From the NCBI RefSeq assembly GCF_010548275.1, contig NZ_JAAGLT010000001.1, positions 841,674 through 905,673 on the forward strand: DNA of 64,000 nt, given 5' to 3'. The notes under the pieces were generated by a model. It ran no database searches and had not been told where the DNA came from. It saw only the letters and a list, made by a program, of their open reading frames with translations. The stretch is from Streptomyces sp. SID12488 (GTDB lineage: Bacteria; Actinomycetota; Actinomycetes; Streptomycetales; Streptomycetaceae). A program made the position numbers and the translations under genes. This document shows, one piece after another, positions 49,260-59,250 of the stretch (positions are counted from its first letter, which is position 1; every line of letters begins with the position of its first letter).

Positions 49260-50783
49260 TCAGAAGAGGCTGGTGTCGGCGAAGCGCAGTACCAGTTGGG
49301 GTGCGCCGGAGAGGGCGATGCCGAGGACTGCGGTCAGGGCGATCGCGGCCGTGAGGGGGGCCGGGGCACGGTGGCGTTCCTCGGCTCCCTCGGGAGTGCG
49401 GAAGAGCAGGGCCGTCCACTGGAGGTAGTAGAAGAGGGCGATCACCACGTTGACAGCCATGATCACGGCCAGCCAGCCGAGTCCGGCGTCGACGGCCGCG
49501 GAGAAGACGGTGACCTTCGCGAAGAGGCCGATGATGCCCGGCGGCAGTCCGGCGAGGCACAGCAGGAAGAAGCCCAGGACAAGCGCTGCCAGGGGGCGGG
49601 TGGCGTACAGGCCCCGGTAGTCGCTGACGCGGTTCAGGGGCTTCGTACGGGCCACCAGGGCCGCCACCGCGAAGGCGCCCAGGTTCACGGCGGCGTACAT
49701 GAGGGCGTACGCGACGGTGGAGCCGATCGACTTCTGGGCGTCGTCGGAATACGCGGCGGCGGCGAGCGGCACCAGGAGGTAGCCGGCCTGGCCGACGGAG
49801 GACCAGGCGAGCAGGCGTACCGCGCTGTACGCGCGCGTGGTCTGCTGGCGCAGGGCGCCGACGTTGCCGACGGTCATGGTGAGCGCGGCCAGGGCCGCCA
49901 GTGCGGGGCCCCAGACGTCGGCGTACGACGGGAAGGCGACGACCGTGACGAGGATCAGGCCGGAGAAGCCGACGGCCTTGCCGACGACCGACAGATAGGC
50001 GGCGATCGGCAGGGGCGCCCCCACGTAGGTGTCGGGTACCCAGAAGTGGAAGGGCACGGCGGCCGTCTTGAAGGCGAAGCCGATGAGGGTGAGGACGACG
50101 CCTGCCTGGGCGAGGGTGTGGAGCTGTGGGTCGACGTGCTGGATCCGGGCGGCGATCTCGGTGAGGTAGAGGGTGCCCGTGGACGCGTACACGAAGCTGA
50201 TGCCCATGAGGCTGACCGCGGTCGCCGTCACGGAGGACAGGAAGAACTTCAGGGCCGCTTCGGAGGACCTCCGGTCGCCGTGCCGGATACCGACAAGGGC
50301 GAAGGCGGGCAGGGACGCGACCTCCAGGGCGACGATCAGGGTCGCGAGGTCGCGGGAGGCGGGCAGCAGGGCCGCTCCGGCGGCGGAGGACAGCAGCAGG
50401 AACCAGTACTCCCCGTCGGGGAGTCCCCGGTCGGCGTCCTTGAGGGCGGTGACCGAGAGGAGGGCGGCGAGCAGCGCGCCGCCGAGCACCAGGAACTGGA
50501 TGACGAGGGTGAAGCGGTCGGCCGTGTAGCTGCACGCGTGCGTGCTGCCGGTGAGACAGAAGGTGGAACGGTCGCCCTCCAGGAGGGGCAGCAGGAAGAG
50601 GGCGGAGGCGGTCAGGCCGGCGACCGAGGTCCAGCCGAGGAGTGCCTTCCTGTTCTCGCCGATGAACAGGTCGGCGACCAGTACGGCGAGCCCCACGAGG
50701 GCCGCGACGGTGGGCGGCGCGATGGCGAGCCAGTCGACGGACTGGACGACGGACTGAGCCGCGGACTGGGCCGGGGAGCTCAT
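49260..50783 (-). CDS. nuoN: Complex I subunit NuoN (second nuo cluster)
   Basis: 507 residues, about 14 membrane helices, proton-antiporter-like subunit. Conserved Lys and Glu stretches are seen (LIVALEVASLPAFALVG; FFLSSVTATAVSLMGISFVY; AFKTAAVPFHFWVPDTYVGAP). ATG at 50783 with AGGAGG upstream, overlapping the end of nuoM. Last gene of a nuoABCHIJKLMN operon. It belongs to the membrane arm that pumps protons. Confidence 0.93.
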   Translation of the reverse strand: MSSPAQSAAQSVVQSVDWLAIAPPTVAALVGLAVLVADLFIGENRKALLGWTSVAGLTASALFLLPLLEGDRSTFCLTGSTHACSYTADRFTLVIQFLVLGGALLAALLSVTALKDADRGLPDGEYWFLLLSSAAGAALLPASRDLATLIVALEVASLPAFALVGIRHGDRRSSEAALKFFLSSVTATAVSLMGISFVYASTGTLYLTEIAARIQHVDPQLHTLAQAGVVLTLIGFAFKTAAVPFHFWVPDTYVGAPLPIAAYLSVVGKAVGFSGLILVTVVAFPSYADVWGPALAALAALTMTVGNVGALRQQTTRAYSAVRLLAWSSVGQAGYLLVPLAAAAYSDDAQKSIGSTVAYALMYAAVNLGAFAVAALVARTKPLNRVSDYRGLYATRPLAALVLGFFLLCLAGLPPGIIGLFAKVTVFSAAVDAGLGWLAVIMAVNVVIALFYYLQWTALLFRTPEGAEERHRAPAPLTAAIALTAVLGIALSGAPQLVLRFADTSLF

Positions 50784-52357
50784 CGGGGGCCTCCTGAGAG
50801 GAGCTGCTGCACGGCCGGGTCGGTCAGGCCGAGGAGGGCCTTCGGCCAGAGTCCGGCGACGACGGTGAGGACGACGAGAGGGCTCCAAGCCGCGAGTTCG
50901 TACGTCTGTACGTCGGCGAGCTGGGGGGCGTCCGGCTGTGGGGCGGCGCCCATGCAGACGCGGCGTACGACGATGAGCATGTACGCGGCGGTGAGCAGGG
51001 TGCCGAAGGCGGCGATCGCCGTGTAGGTGAGGAACGCGGGGCGGCTGAGGTCGTCGGCAGGGTCGAACGCGCCGAACAGGGCCAGCATCTCGCCCCAGAA
51101 CCCGGCGAGGCCGGGCAGTCCGAGCGAGGCGACGGCCGCGAAGGCCACGAGGCCGCCGAGGCGCGGTGCCCGACCGTAGAGGGCGGCGCCGGTGCGGTCG
51201 GCGAGGGTGTCGAGGTCGGTGGTGCCCGTGCGGTCCTTCAGCGCGCCGACCAGGAAGAAGAGAAGGCCGGTGATGAGGCCGTGGGCGATGTTGGCGAACA
51301 GCGCGCCGTTCACGCCGGTCGGGGTCATGGTCGAGATGCCGAGCAGGACGAAGCCCATGTGGCCGACGGAGGAGTAGGCGATGAGTCGCTTGAGGTCGCC
51401 CTTCGCGCCCCGTCGGGCGAGGGCCAGGCAGGCCAGGGAGCCGTAGATGATCCCGACGACGGCGAAGGCCGCGAGGTAGGGCGCGAACGTCCGGAATCCG
51501 TCGGGCGTGATCGGCAGCAGGATGCGCACGAACCCGTACGTGCCCATCTTGAGCAGGACGCCGGCCAGCAGCACCGAGCCGACGGTCGGGGCGGCGGTGT
51601 GGGCGTCCGGCAGCCAGCTGTGCAGCGGCCACATCGGCGTCTTGACCGCGAGCCCGATCCCGATCGCCAAAGCGGCCGTGACCTGCACGGATGTGCTCAG
51701 TCCTGAGCCGTTGTCAGTGGTGAGTGCCATGATGTCGAACGTGCCCGCTTTGATCCCGATCTGGAGCAGGCCCAGCAGCATGACCACGGATCCGAGCAGG
51801 GTGTAGAGGATGAACTTCCAGGCCGCCCGGGTCCGTTGCTCACCGCCCCAGCGGGCGATGAGGAAGTACATCGGGATGAGCACCATCTCGAAGGCCAGGA
51901 AGAACAGCAGCAGGTCGAGGACGGCGAAGGTCGCGAGGGTGCCGGACTCCAGGACGAGGAGGAGTGCGACGAAGGCCTTCGGGGAGGGCCCGGCGGGCAG
52001 CTTGAAGTAGGAGTAGAGCGCGCAGAGGAAGGTCAGGAGCGCGCTCAGGACCAGAAGGGGGAGGGAAATGCCGTCGACGCCGAGGTGGATGCGCACGTCG
52101 AGTGCGGGGATCCAGCTGATGTCGGTCGTGGCCTGCATCTTCGACGGATGGTCGTGGTCGAAACCGAGCGCCAGGGCGATCGCGGCGATGAGCACCACGC
52201 CGGTGACAGTCACACCGTGCCGCAGCACGGCCTGCTCGGGCGACTTCCCCTTCAGTCCGGGCGGGGCCGGCAGGAGAGCGGCGACGGCACCGATCAGCGG
52301 GCCCACGACGAGAAATGCCAGAAGGAACCGCATCACTGACTCGTTGATATCGATCAC
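50780..52357 (-). CDS. nuoM: Complex I subunit NuoM (second nuo cluster)
   Basis: 525 residues from the GTG at 52357. Antiporter-like subunit with the key Glu in FLAFEMVLIPMYFLIARWGG and Lys in IGLAVKTPMWPLHSWLPDAHTAAP. An alternative start is the ATG at 52333 (MRFLLAFLV). Overlaps nuoN by 4 nt. About 14 membrane helices. Confidence 0.94.
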   Translation of the reverse strand: MIDINESVMRFLLAFLVVGPLIGAVAALLPAPPGLKGKSPEQAVLRHGVTVTGVVLIAAIALALGFDHDHPSKMQATTDISWIPALDVRIHLGVDGISLPLLVLSALLTFLCALYSYFKLPAGPSPKAFVALLLVLESGTLATFAVLDLLLFFLAFEMVLIPMYFLIARWGGEQRTRAAWKFILYTLLGSVVMLLGLLQIGIKAGTFDIMALTTDNGSGLSTSVQVTAALAIGIGLAVKTPMWPLHSWLPDAHTAAPTVGSVLLAGVLLKMGTYGFVRILLPITPDGFRTFAPYLAAFAVVGIIYGSLACLALARRGAKGDLKRLIAYSSVGHMGFVLLGISTMTPTGVNGALFANIAHGLITGLLFFLVGALKDRTGTTDLDTLADRTGAALYGRAPRLGGLVAFAAVASLGLPGLAGFWGEMLALFGAFDPADDLSRPAFLTYTAIAAFGTLLTAAYMLIVVRRVCMGAAPQPDAPQLADVQTYELAAWSPLVVLTVVAGLWPKALLGLTDPAVQQLLSGGPR

Positions 52358-52363
52358 GCCTGC

Positions 52364-54358
52364 TCACGCTCCCGTGGCGACGAGGAGGACGGCGACCACC
52401 AGGACGACGGTGCCGGCGAGCAGCGCGCTCACATAGGTCTGGACGTTGCCGGTCTGGGCGCGCCGTACGGCGGTACCCAGCAGGCGGGGCACGGCGCTCG
52501 CACCGCGTACGTAGGTGTCGACGACCTCTCGGTCCAGGAACCGGACGAGGGTTGCGGCGGCCTGGACCGGGCGGACGAACAGCGCCGTGTACAGGCCGTC
52601 CAGGTGGAAGCCGACGGCCGCGTGGCTGTGCAGCGGGCCGAGCAGGAGGCGTCCGGGGTCCGCCGGGTCGGGTGCGGTGACCATGTCTCCGTAGGCGGGG
52701 GTGTGGGTGGCGATGGCCTCGGCTTCTACCTGGGCACCGTCCGCGTCCGGGTGGGCCGCGACGGCGCCCAGGGGGACGCGGGCCGCCAGGGCGGTGATCT
52801 GGCGCCAGGCTCCGTATGTGACGAGGCCGCCGACGAGGGCCACTCCCGTGCCGAGGACGGAGGTGGTGAGCGTCGGGGTCAGGTCGTGACCGTCGAACCA
52901 GTCGGGCAGCCTGCCATAGGCGAGCCCGCCGAGGGCGAGGGAGGGGATCGCGAGCACCCAGAGCACCGCGGTCATCGCCACGGGCTGCCTGCCGTGGTCG
53001 GGGGCTTCGGTGCCCCGGCCCCGGAAGGCGAGCAGCCACAGCCGGGTCGCGTAGGCGGCGGTGAGCAGGGCTGAGACCAGGCCGGCGACGAGGACGATCC
53101 AGCCGGCGGCACCGGGGATGCCCTCGGCGTGACCGGAGGTGACGTGTTCGGCGGCGCCGAGGACGGACTCCTTGGAGAAGAAGCCGCTGAAGGGCGGGAT
53201 CGCGGCGAGCGCGAGGAGCGCCACGGTCATCGTCCAGTAGGCGTCGGGGATGCGGGCGCGCAGGTTGCCCATGCGGGACATGGCGGCCAGCGAGTTGGTG
53301 CCGGAAGCGTGGATGATCACGCCCGCCGCGAGGAAGAGCAGCGCCTTGAAGGCGCCGTGGGTGAGGAGGTGGAAGACGGCTGCACCGCGGTCGCCGACGG
53401 CGAGGGCGCCGGTCATGTAGCCGAGCTGGCCGATCGTCGAGTAGGCGAGGACCCGCTTGATGTCGTCCTGGGCGAGGGCGGCGAGGGCGGAGCCGGTCAT
53501 CGTGACGGCGGCCATGACGGCGAGGACGACCAGTGCGGCCGACGATGCCGCGAAGACCGGGAGGAGCCGGGCGATGAAGTAGACACCGGCGGCGACCATC
53601 GTCGCGGCGTGGATCAGCGCGGAGACGGGAGTGGGGCCCGCCATCGCGTCGGGGAGCCAGGTGTGCAGCGGGAACTGCGCCGACTTGCCCGCCACACCGG
53701 CCAGGAGCAGCAGGGCGACCAACGTCGGGTGGTCGAGTCCGCCGTTCGCGACGGTGCCGAGGATCTTCGTGATCCGGAAGGACCCGGCGTCGGTGGCGAG
53801 CGCGAACAGGCCGATCAGGAAGGGGACATCACCGAGTTTGGTGACAAGGAACGCCTTGAGGGAGGCGGCGCGGGCTTCCGGGGTCTCCCAGTAGTGGCCG
53901 ACCAGGAAGTACGAGCAGATGCCCATGATCTCCCAGCCGACCAGCAGAACCATCAGGTCGCCGGAGTAGACGACGAGCAGCATCGCGGAGGTGAAGAGGG
54001 AGACAAGAGCGGCGTACGAGGGGTAGCGCGGGTCGTCGCGCAGATAGGCCGTCGAGTAGATCTGCACGCAGGTCGCGACCAGGGCGACCAGGACGGCGAC
54101 GAGGGCGGCGAAACCGTCGATGTGCAGGGCGAGTTCGACGGGGACCGAGCCGGTGGGCGTGAGCTCGGTGGCGGCGTCGACGGCCCGGTCGCCACCCTGG
54201 CGTACGGCGACGACCACGGCGAGGGCGAGGGCCGTGAGGGGCGGCAGTGCTGCGAGGGGGCGTACGAAGCCCGGGGCCGTGCGGCCCAGGAGTAGGCCGG
54301 CCGCGGCACCCAGGAACGGGAGGAGGGGGACGAGGACGGCGAGGGTGGTCGTGGTCAC
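52364..54358 (-). CDS. nuoL: Complex I subunit NuoL (second nuo cluster)
   Basis: 664 residues from the GTG that overlaps the nuoK stop. The largest antiporter-like subunit. It has the key Glu ([21 protein letters not shown]), the Lys segment [28 protein letters not shown] and the long C-terminal lateral helix region. 6-nt gap to nuoM. Membrane arm, distal end. Confidence 0.95.
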   Translation of the reverse strand: MTTTTLAVLVPLLPFLGAAAGLLLGRTAPGFVRPLAALPPLTALALAVVVAVRQGGDRAVDAATELTPTGSVPVELALHIDGFAALVAVLVALVATCVQIYSTAYLRDDPRYPSYAALVSLFTSAMLLVVYSGDLMVLLVGWEIMGICSYFLVGHYWETPEARAASLKAFLVTKLGDVPFLIGLFALATDAGSFRITKILGTVANGGLDHPTLVALLLLAGVAGKSAQFPLHTWLPDAMAGPTPVSALIHAATMVAAGVYFIARLLPVFAASSAALVVLAVMAAVTMTGSALAALAQDDIKRVLAYSTIGQLGYMTGALAVGDRGAAVFHLLTHGAFKALLFLAAGVIIHASGTNSLAAMSRMGNLRARIPDAYWTMTVALLALAAIPPFSGFFSKESVLGAAEHVTSGHAEGIPGAAGWIVLVAGLVSALLTAAYATRLWLLAFRGRGTEAPDHGRQPVAMTAVLWVLAIPSLALGGLAYGRLPDWFDGHDLTPTLTTSVLGTGVALVGGLVTYGAWRQITALAARVPLGAVAAHPDADGAQVEAEAIATHTPAYGDMVTAPDPADPGRLLLGPLHSHAAVGFHLDGLYTALFVRPVQAAATLVRFLDREVVDTYVRGASAVPRLLGTAVRRAQTGNVQTYVSALLAGTVVLVVAVLLVATGA

Positions 54359-54738
54359 GCGGTGGCCTCAGCCTTCTCGTCTTCCGTGGTGTCCGTGACG
54401 GTGGCCTCGTCGGGGCCGAGCGGCTCAGCGGTGTCGCGGAGCTTGTCGATGTCCGCGGTGCCTCGGTTGCGGTGGACGGCGAGGACGATCGCCAGGCCGA
54501 TGCCGATCTCTGCGGCGGCGATGGCGATGGTGAACAGGGTGAGGGCCTGGCCGGAGTGCAGGGTGTCCCGGGCCGTCCTGCTGAGCCAGACGTCGAAGGC
54601 GACGAGGTTGAGGTTGACGGCGTTGAGCATCAGCTCGACGGACATCAGGACCAGGATCGCGTTGCGGCGGGCGAGGACGCCGTAGATGCCGGTGCAGAAG
54701 AGGAGGGCGGAGAGTACGGCGGGATAGGCGAGGTGCAT
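54355..54738 (-). CDS. nuoK: Complex I subunit NuoK (second nuo cluster)
   Basis: 127 residues with three membrane helices and the conserved Glu residues of the NuoK channel ([15 protein letters not shown] and [19 protein letters not shown]). The acidic C-terminal tail of about 25 residues is longer than usual. ATG at 54738 overlaps the nuoJ stop (ATGA-type). Confidence 0.94.
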   Translation of the reverse strand: MHLAYPAVLSALLFCTGIYGVLARRNAILVLMSVELMLNAVNLNLVAFDVWLSRTARDTLHSGQALTLFTIAIAAAEIGIGLAIVLAVHRNRGTADIDKLRDTAEPLGPDEATVTDTTEDEKAEATA

Positions 54739-55394
54739 CAGAGGGCACCGTCCTGATCGGCCGGGTTGGTTCGCTCGATCGGGTGATTCCGGGAATCCCG
54801 GACAGAGGGGGAACCACCGGTCGCGGCTCGGGAGTTCACAGGGGGAGAGCTCGACTCCGCCTTCGTCTTGCGGGACAGGACGATCGCCCCGACCAGGGCC
54901 GCGAGGAGAAGGACGGAGAGGGCCTCGAAGGGGATGACCCAGTTCTGGAAGAGGCTCGCGCCGGTGACGGCGGTGGAACCGGCGGCGTCGCCGTCCAGGT
55001 CGATCCAGGTTGCGCGGAAGGCGTCGACGACGACCCAGACCAGGGCGGCGGCCGAGGCGAGGGCCACGGTGAGGGCGGCCCACCGGTTGCCGGAGTCGGC
55101 GTCCGGGGAGTGGCCGATGGGGGCCCTGGTGAGCATCAGGCCGAAGAGGAGGAGGACGACGACGGAACCGACGTAGATGAGGACCTGTACCCAGGCGATG
55201 AACTCGGCTGTGAGGAGGAGGTATTCGACAGCGAGGCCGCCGAGAGTCACCACCAGCCACAGGGCGGCGTGCACCAGTTGCCGGGTGGTGACGGTGACGA
55301 GCGCGGCGCCGAAGGTGACGAGGCCGACGAGGAGGAAGGCGATCTCGACGCCGGTCGGGGAGAGGAAGCCGTGGGTTGCGGCGGCGAGGGTCAC
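54738..55394 (-). CDS. nuoJ: Complex I subunit NuoJ (second nuo cluster)
   Basis: 218 residues. Five membrane helices, with the pi-bulge helix region in [17 protein letters not shown]. The GTG at 55394 overlaps the nuoI stop (GTGA) and has AAGGGA upstream, which fixes the start. The last 30 residues are polar and divergent. Confidence 0.93.
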   Translation of the reverse strand: MTLAAATHGFLSPTGVEIAFLLVGLVTFGAALVTVTTRQLVHAALWLVVTLGGLAVEYLLLTAEFIAWVQVLIYVGSVVVLLLFGLMLTRAPIGHSPDADSGNRWAALTVALASAAALVWVVVDAFRATWIDLDGDAAGSTAVTGASLFQNWVIPFEALSVLLLAALVGAIVLSRKTKAESSSPPVNSRAATGGSPSVRDSRNHPIERTNPADQDGAL

Positions 55395-56011
55395 GACGTT
55401 CCCTTCTGCGGCTCGGTGGGATCTGTGGGCTCGTTCGGCTCGGCCTGTGTGGCCTGTGTGGCCTGTGTGGCCGCCAGTTTCTCCGCCGTCTTGCGGGCGG
55501 TGGCGATTTCCTTCGGTTCCTCGGCGGCGGGGTCGAGGGCGGGCGGGGCCGGGACCGTCCACATCCACTCGCGGAGCTTGTCGCGTTCGTGGGTGAGTTC
55601 GTGGATGTCGGTCTCGGCGTACTCGAACTCCGGGGACCAGAAGAGGGCGTCGAAGGGGCACACCTCGATGCAGATACCGCAGTACATGCAGAGGGAGAAG
55701 TCGATGGCGAAGCGGTCGAGGACGTTGCGGCTGCGCTCGCGGCCACCGGGGGCGGCGGCCGGGACCGTCTCCTTGTGGGAGTCGATGTAGATGCACCAGT
55801 CCGGGCACTCGCGGGCGCACAGCATGCAGACCGTGCAGTTCTCCTCGAAGAGGCCGATGACTCCGCGGGAGCGGGGCGGGAGGTCGGGCTGGACGTCGGG
55901 GTACTGCGCGGTGACGGTCTTCTTCGTCATCGTGCGGAGGGTGACGGCCAGGCCCTTGGCCAGGCCGATGCCGGGGATGCGGGACCTGGCGGGCGGGAGC
56001 GGCTCGGCCAT
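55391..56011 (-). CDS. nuoI: Complex I subunit NuoI-like 2x[4Fe-4S] protein (second nuo cluster)
   Basis: 206 residues. Two ferredoxin-type clusters: [12 protein letters not shown] and [12 protein letters not shown], each a full CxxCxxCxxxCP. In complex I these pass electrons from the peripheral arm to NuoB. The region around the clusters ([40 protein letters not shown]) differs from the main Streptomyces NuoI as I remember it, which fits a second, divergent complex. [10 protein letters not shown] repeat lies in the tail. Start ATG at 56011; the GTG at 56017 that overlaps the nuoH stop is an alternative. Confidence 0.92.
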   Translation of the reverse strand: MAEPLPPARSRIPGIGLAKGLAVTLRTMTKKTVTAQYPDVQPDLPPRSRGVIGLFEENCTVCMLCARECPDWCIYIDSHKETVPAAAPGGRERSRNVLDRFAIDFSLCMYCGICIEVCPFDALFWSPEFEYAETDIHELTHERDKLREWMWTVPAPPALDPAAEEPKEIATARKTAEKLAATQATQATQAEPNEPTDPTEPQKGTS

Positions 56012-56013
56012 GG

Positions 56014-56982
56014 TCACGAGATCACCACCTTCACGATGCCGGTGAGGGCGATCTGGGCGAGGGAGAGGGGGACGAGGAGGGTCCAGGCGAGCTTCTGGAG
56101 CTGGTCCTCGCGCAGGCGGGGGTAGGTGACGCGCAGCCAGATCACGACGAAGGCCAGCAGCGCCGTCTTCAGGAGGGTCCAGACCCAGCCCAGACCGTCG
56201 GCGGACCAGGGGCCGTGCCAGCCGCCCAGGAAGAGGACGGTGGTCAGGCCGCACAGGACGACGATCCCGGCGTACTCGGCGAGGAGGAAGAGGGCGAAGC
56301 GGAGGCCGGTGTACTCGGTGTAGGCGCCGAAGATGATCTCCGAGTCGGCCACCGGCATGTCGAAGGGGGGCCGTTGGAGTTCGGCTAGGCCGGCCACGAA
56401 GAAGACGATCGCGCCGACGATCTGCCAGGGCAGCCACCACCACTGGAAGGCGTCGAGGATGCCGGGGAGCGACACCGTTCCCGCCGCCATCGCGACCGAG
56501 GCGGCGGTGAGGAGCATCGGGAGCTCGTAGGCGAGGAGTTGCGCGGCTGTGCGCAGGCCGCCGAGGAGGGAGAACTTGTTGGCCGACGCCCAGCCGGCCA
56601 TGAGCGAGCCGAGGACACCGACACCCATGACGGCGAGGACGAAGAAGATGCCCGCGTCGACGACCTCGCCGACGGCGCCGTCGCCCGGGCCGATCGGGAT
56701 GGCGAGGAGGACGATGAGGTACGGCAGGAGGGCCACGGCGGGGGCGAGCTGGAAGATACGGCGGTCGGCTCCGGCCGGGACGATGTCTTCCTTCTGCGCG
56801 AACTTCACGCCGTCGGCGACGAGTTGGGCCCAGCCGTGGAAGCCGCCTGCGTACATCGGGCCGAGGCGGCCCTGCATGTGGGCCATCACCTTGTGCTCGG
56901 CCTGACCGACGATCAGGGGGAAGGTGAGGAAGACGACGAAGACGATCAGGAGTCGCAGGGCGACGTCGAGCGCGTCGTTCAC
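56014..56982 (-). CDS. nuoH: Complex I subunit NuoH (second nuo cluster)
   Basis: 322 residues, eight or so membrane helices. It has the quinone-channel signature [32 protein letters not shown] and [30 protein letters not shown] at 56982 overlaps the nuoC stop (GTGA) and follows AGGAGG. In ordinary nuo operons NuoD, E, F and G would lie between nuoC and nuoH; here they are absent. Confidence 0.95.
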   Translation of the reverse strand: MNDALDVALRLLIVFVVFLTFPLIVGQAEHKVMAHMQGRLGPMYAGGFHGWAQLVADGVKFAQKEDIVPAGADRRIFQLAPAVALLPYLIVLLAIPIGPGDGAVGEVVDAGIFFVLAVMGVGVLGSLMAGWASANKFSLLGGLRTAAQLLAYELPMLLTAASVAMAAGTVSLPGILDAFQWWWLPWQIVGAIVFFVAGLAELQRPPFDMPVADSEIIFGAYTEYTGLRFALFLLAEYAGIVVLCGLTTVLFLGGWHGPWSADGLGWVWTLLKTALLAFVVIWLRVTYPRLREDQLQKLAWTLLVPLSLAQIALTGIVKVVIS

Positions 56983-57959
56983 TGCGAGCCTCCTGAGGGG
57001 TTGCCCGGCACCGGGTTCTCGGGGGCGGGGTCTTCGGGGGCGGGGTCTTCGGTCGGCTCGGGGACCGTCGTGGGTTCGTCGAAGGCCGGGCGGGCGTGGT
57101 GCCAGGGGGCGTCCGCCGTCGGTGGTGGCTCGGAGGCCTCGGTCGCCGGTGTTCGCGGGTGCTGCTGCGATGCCGAGCCCTCGCTCGCGCTGCGCGCTCG
57201 GCGGGGTGCGGCCGTCGGGGTCGGTGTGGTCGGCGCGGCCTCTGTGGGGGTGCCCCCCGGTGTCGGGGTCTCGCTTGCCGGGGGCTGGCTCGCTGAGCCG
57301 TCCGATGCCGTGCGGGTGCGGCGTACCGGGCGGTCGCCTGTCGCGCGGCCTGCGGTGGCGCGGGCCGGGCGGGTCGGGGCCGGGGGCAACTGGCCCTTCA
57401 GGGGGCCCCATTCGTTGGGGTCGGGGACGCCGGGCGGGAGCATCTGACGGCGCTTGGGGCCGCCGTGTTCCGACTCCCCCGGTTCCTTCGCGCCCGGCCA
57501 GGCCTTGGCGACGCGGGCCGCCAGCACGAAGTCCTTGCGGAGCGGGTGGCCCTCGAAGGTCTCCGGCAGGAGGAGGTGGTCCAGTCCGGGGTGGCCCTCG
57601 AACCGTACGCCGAACATCTCGTGCGTCTCACGCTCGTGCCAGGCGGCGCCCGCGTAGACGTTCACGAGGGAGGGCAGTACGGGGGACTCGTGCGGGACCG
57701 TCGTCCGTACGAGGAGGCGGCGGACCGGGGAGAGGGCGACCACGTGGGCGGCGACGCGGAAGCCCGTGCCCGGTTCGTCGACCGCGCTGAGCCAGTCGAA
57801 GTAGGTGCAGGAGAGGCGGTCGCGTGCTGTCTCCAGGGCCGCGGTCCAGGACGCCGGGGGGACGTCGACGGTCAGGACGTCGTACGACTCCTCGGCCGTG
57901 GCCTCCGTACCGAAGAGGTCCTCGGTGGGGGCGGGCAGCCAGCCGGTTGCCGCCGTCAT
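56979..57959 (-). CDS. nuoC: Complex I subunit NuoC with long Pro-rich tail (second nuo cluster)
   Basis: 326 residues. Residues 1-175 are the 30-kDa NuoC domain ([57 protein letters not shown]). Residues about 180-326 are an unusual disordered extension rich in Pro, Thr, Ala and Glu with a [16 protein letters not shown] end. Unlike E. coli NuoCD, there is no fused 49-kDa part. The ATGA overlap with nuoB fixes the start. Peripheral arm. Confidence 0.93.
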   Translation of the reverse strand: MTAATGWLPAPTEDLFGTEATAEESYDVLTVDVPPASWTAALETARDRLSCTYFDWLSAVDEPGTGFRVAAHVVALSPVRRLLVRTTVPHESPVLPSLVNVYAGAAWHERETHEMFGVRFEGHPGLDHLLLPETFEGHPLRKDFVLAARVAKAWPGAKEPGESEHGGPKRRQMLPPGVPDPNEWGPLKGQLPPAPTRPARATAGRATGDRPVRRTRTASDGSASQPPASETPTPGGTPTEAAPTTPTPTAAPRRARSASEGSASQQHPRTPATEASEPPPTADAPWHHARPAFDEPTTVPEPTEDPAPEDPAPENPVPGNPSGGSQ

Positions 57960-58621
57960 GTTGCCTCTCCCGCAGTCGGCGGCTGCACCAGGGGGCTCTG
58001 GAGCGCGGCCGGTGAGGGGCGCGCCGCAGGTCCGGACGCGTACCGCTCGCCCAGGGACTCCCGGGCGATCTTCTCCTGGAGCTTGAGGATGCCCTGGAGC
58101 AGCGCCTCGGGCCGGGGCGGGCAGCCGGGGACGTAGACATCGACCGGGATGATCTGGTCGACGCCCTTCGTCACGGAGTAGGAGTCCCAGTACGGGCCGC
58201 CGCAGTTGCTGCACGCGCCGAAGGAGATGACGTACTTCGGCTCGGGCATCTGTTCGTACAGGCGCCGTACCGCCGGGGCCATCTTGTCCGTGACCGTGCC
58301 CGAGACCACCATCAGGTCGGCCTGGCGCGGCCCGGGGGCGAAGGGGATCACGCCGAGGCGGATGAAGTCGTGGCGGGCCATTGACGCGGCGATGAACTCG
58401 ATCGCGCAGCAGGCGAGGCCGAAGTTGAAGACCCAGAGCGAGTAGCGGCGGCCCCAGTTCAGGACCACCTTCATCGGCTCGGGGGCCAGCCGGGCGAGGG
58501 CGCCCAGCCGCTTGGGCTCCGGCAGCAGCACGGGCACCGGGACAGGGACAGGCGGTGGCACAGGTACAGGTACAGGTACAGGTACAGGTACAGGCGCCGG
58601 CGAATTCGCTTCTGGCGTCAC
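57956..58621 (-). CDS. nuoB: Complex I subunit NuoB (second nuo cluster)
   Basis: 221 residues. All four ligands of cluster N2 are present: Cys-Cys in GLACCAIEF, Cys in [12 protein letters not shown] and Cys in VPGCPPRPE. The N-terminus carries a Val-Pro repeat encoded by a 6-bp DNA repeat. The start is set at the GTG at 58621, which overlaps the nuoA stop (GTGA) like the other junctions; a GTG at 58627 is possible. The C-terminal 30 residues are Pro/Ala-rich. Confidence 0.92.
   Translation of the reverse strand: MTPEANSPAPVPVPVPVPVPVPPPVPVPVPVLLPEPKRLGALARLAPEPMKVVLNWGRRYSLWVFNFGLACCAIEFIAASMARHDFIRLGVIPFAPGPRQADLMVVSGTVTDKMAPAVRRLYEQMPEPKYVISFGACSNCGGPYWDSYSVTKGVDQIIPVDVYVPGCPPRPEALLQGILKLQEKIARESLGERYASGPAARPSPAALQSPLVQPPTAGEAT
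58561..58594 (-). repeat. 6-bp microsatellite in nuoB
   Basis: Five full copies of CAGGTA plus four bases, encoding (Val-Pro)n on the minus strand. Length changes by one unit keep the frame. Confidence 0.92.
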
Positions 58622-59031
58622 GTCCACGTCAGGACGCCCTTCTTGTATGCGTAGAGCAGGCCCACGGCCAGGAAGCCGAGGAAGACGAACATCTCGACGA
58701 GGGTGGCCGCGCCGTAGCCGGGAGCCGCGAAGACGGTCGCCCAGGGGAACAGGAAGATCGAGTCGACGGCGAAGATGACGTAGAGGAAGGCGTAGACGTA
58801 GTAGCGGACCTGGGTGTGGGCCCAGCCCTCGCCGACGGGGTCGACACCGCACTCGTAGGTCAGGAGTTTCTCGGGGGTCGGGACCACGGGGCGCAGCAGG
58901 CGCCCGGCCCCGAAGGCGACCGCGACGAAGAGCACGCCGACGGCGGCGAGCAGTCCGACGACGGAGTAGGACTGGAAGTACTCCGACGCTGCGATGTGCT
59001 CTGTCGTGGCTACGGCGGTCGGTCCCGGCAT
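58618..59031 (-). CDS. nuoA: Complex I subunit NuoA (second nuo cluster)
   Basis: 137 residues, three membrane helices. The conserved loop [36 protein letters not shown] lies near the quinone channel. First gene of the operon; ATG at 59031. The upstream 200 nt are shared with the divergent sensor kinase gene. Confidence 0.94.
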   Translation of the reverse strand: MPGPTAVATTEHIAASEYFQSYSVVGLLAAVGVLFVAVAFGAGRLLRPVVPTPEKLLTYECGVDPVGEGWAHTQVRYYVYAFLYVIFAVDSIFLFPWATVFAAPGYGAATLVEMFVFLGFLAVGLLYAYKKGVLTWT

Positions 59032-59177
59032 GTCCGTCCCTCGCTCCCTGGCCTCGTGACATCTCGCCCCTGGTGTTCGGCGATCTGTACGGACGGGAGT
59101 CTAGGGCCTGCTAAAGAGACCGTAAGCAGCCCGTCACACATGGCCATGTCCGGCTGGTGTGCAAGTGGTGCGCAAGG

Positions 59178-59191
59178 TGGGGTTTTCCCCC
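59178..59191. promoter_or_regulatory. GGGAAAACCC-type motif, site 1
   Basis: TGGGGTTTTCCCCC, read on the minus strand as GGGGGAAAACCCCA. It lies 60 nt before kinase 1 and between the divergent nuoA and kinase genes. One of a set shared with 60494, 62263 and 41889. Confidence 0.45.
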
Positions 59192-59250
59192 GGGTCGCCG
59201 GGCGGTCCACCTCATGGCGCCGTGGCGCGCCGACGGGCAGGCTGGCGGGC

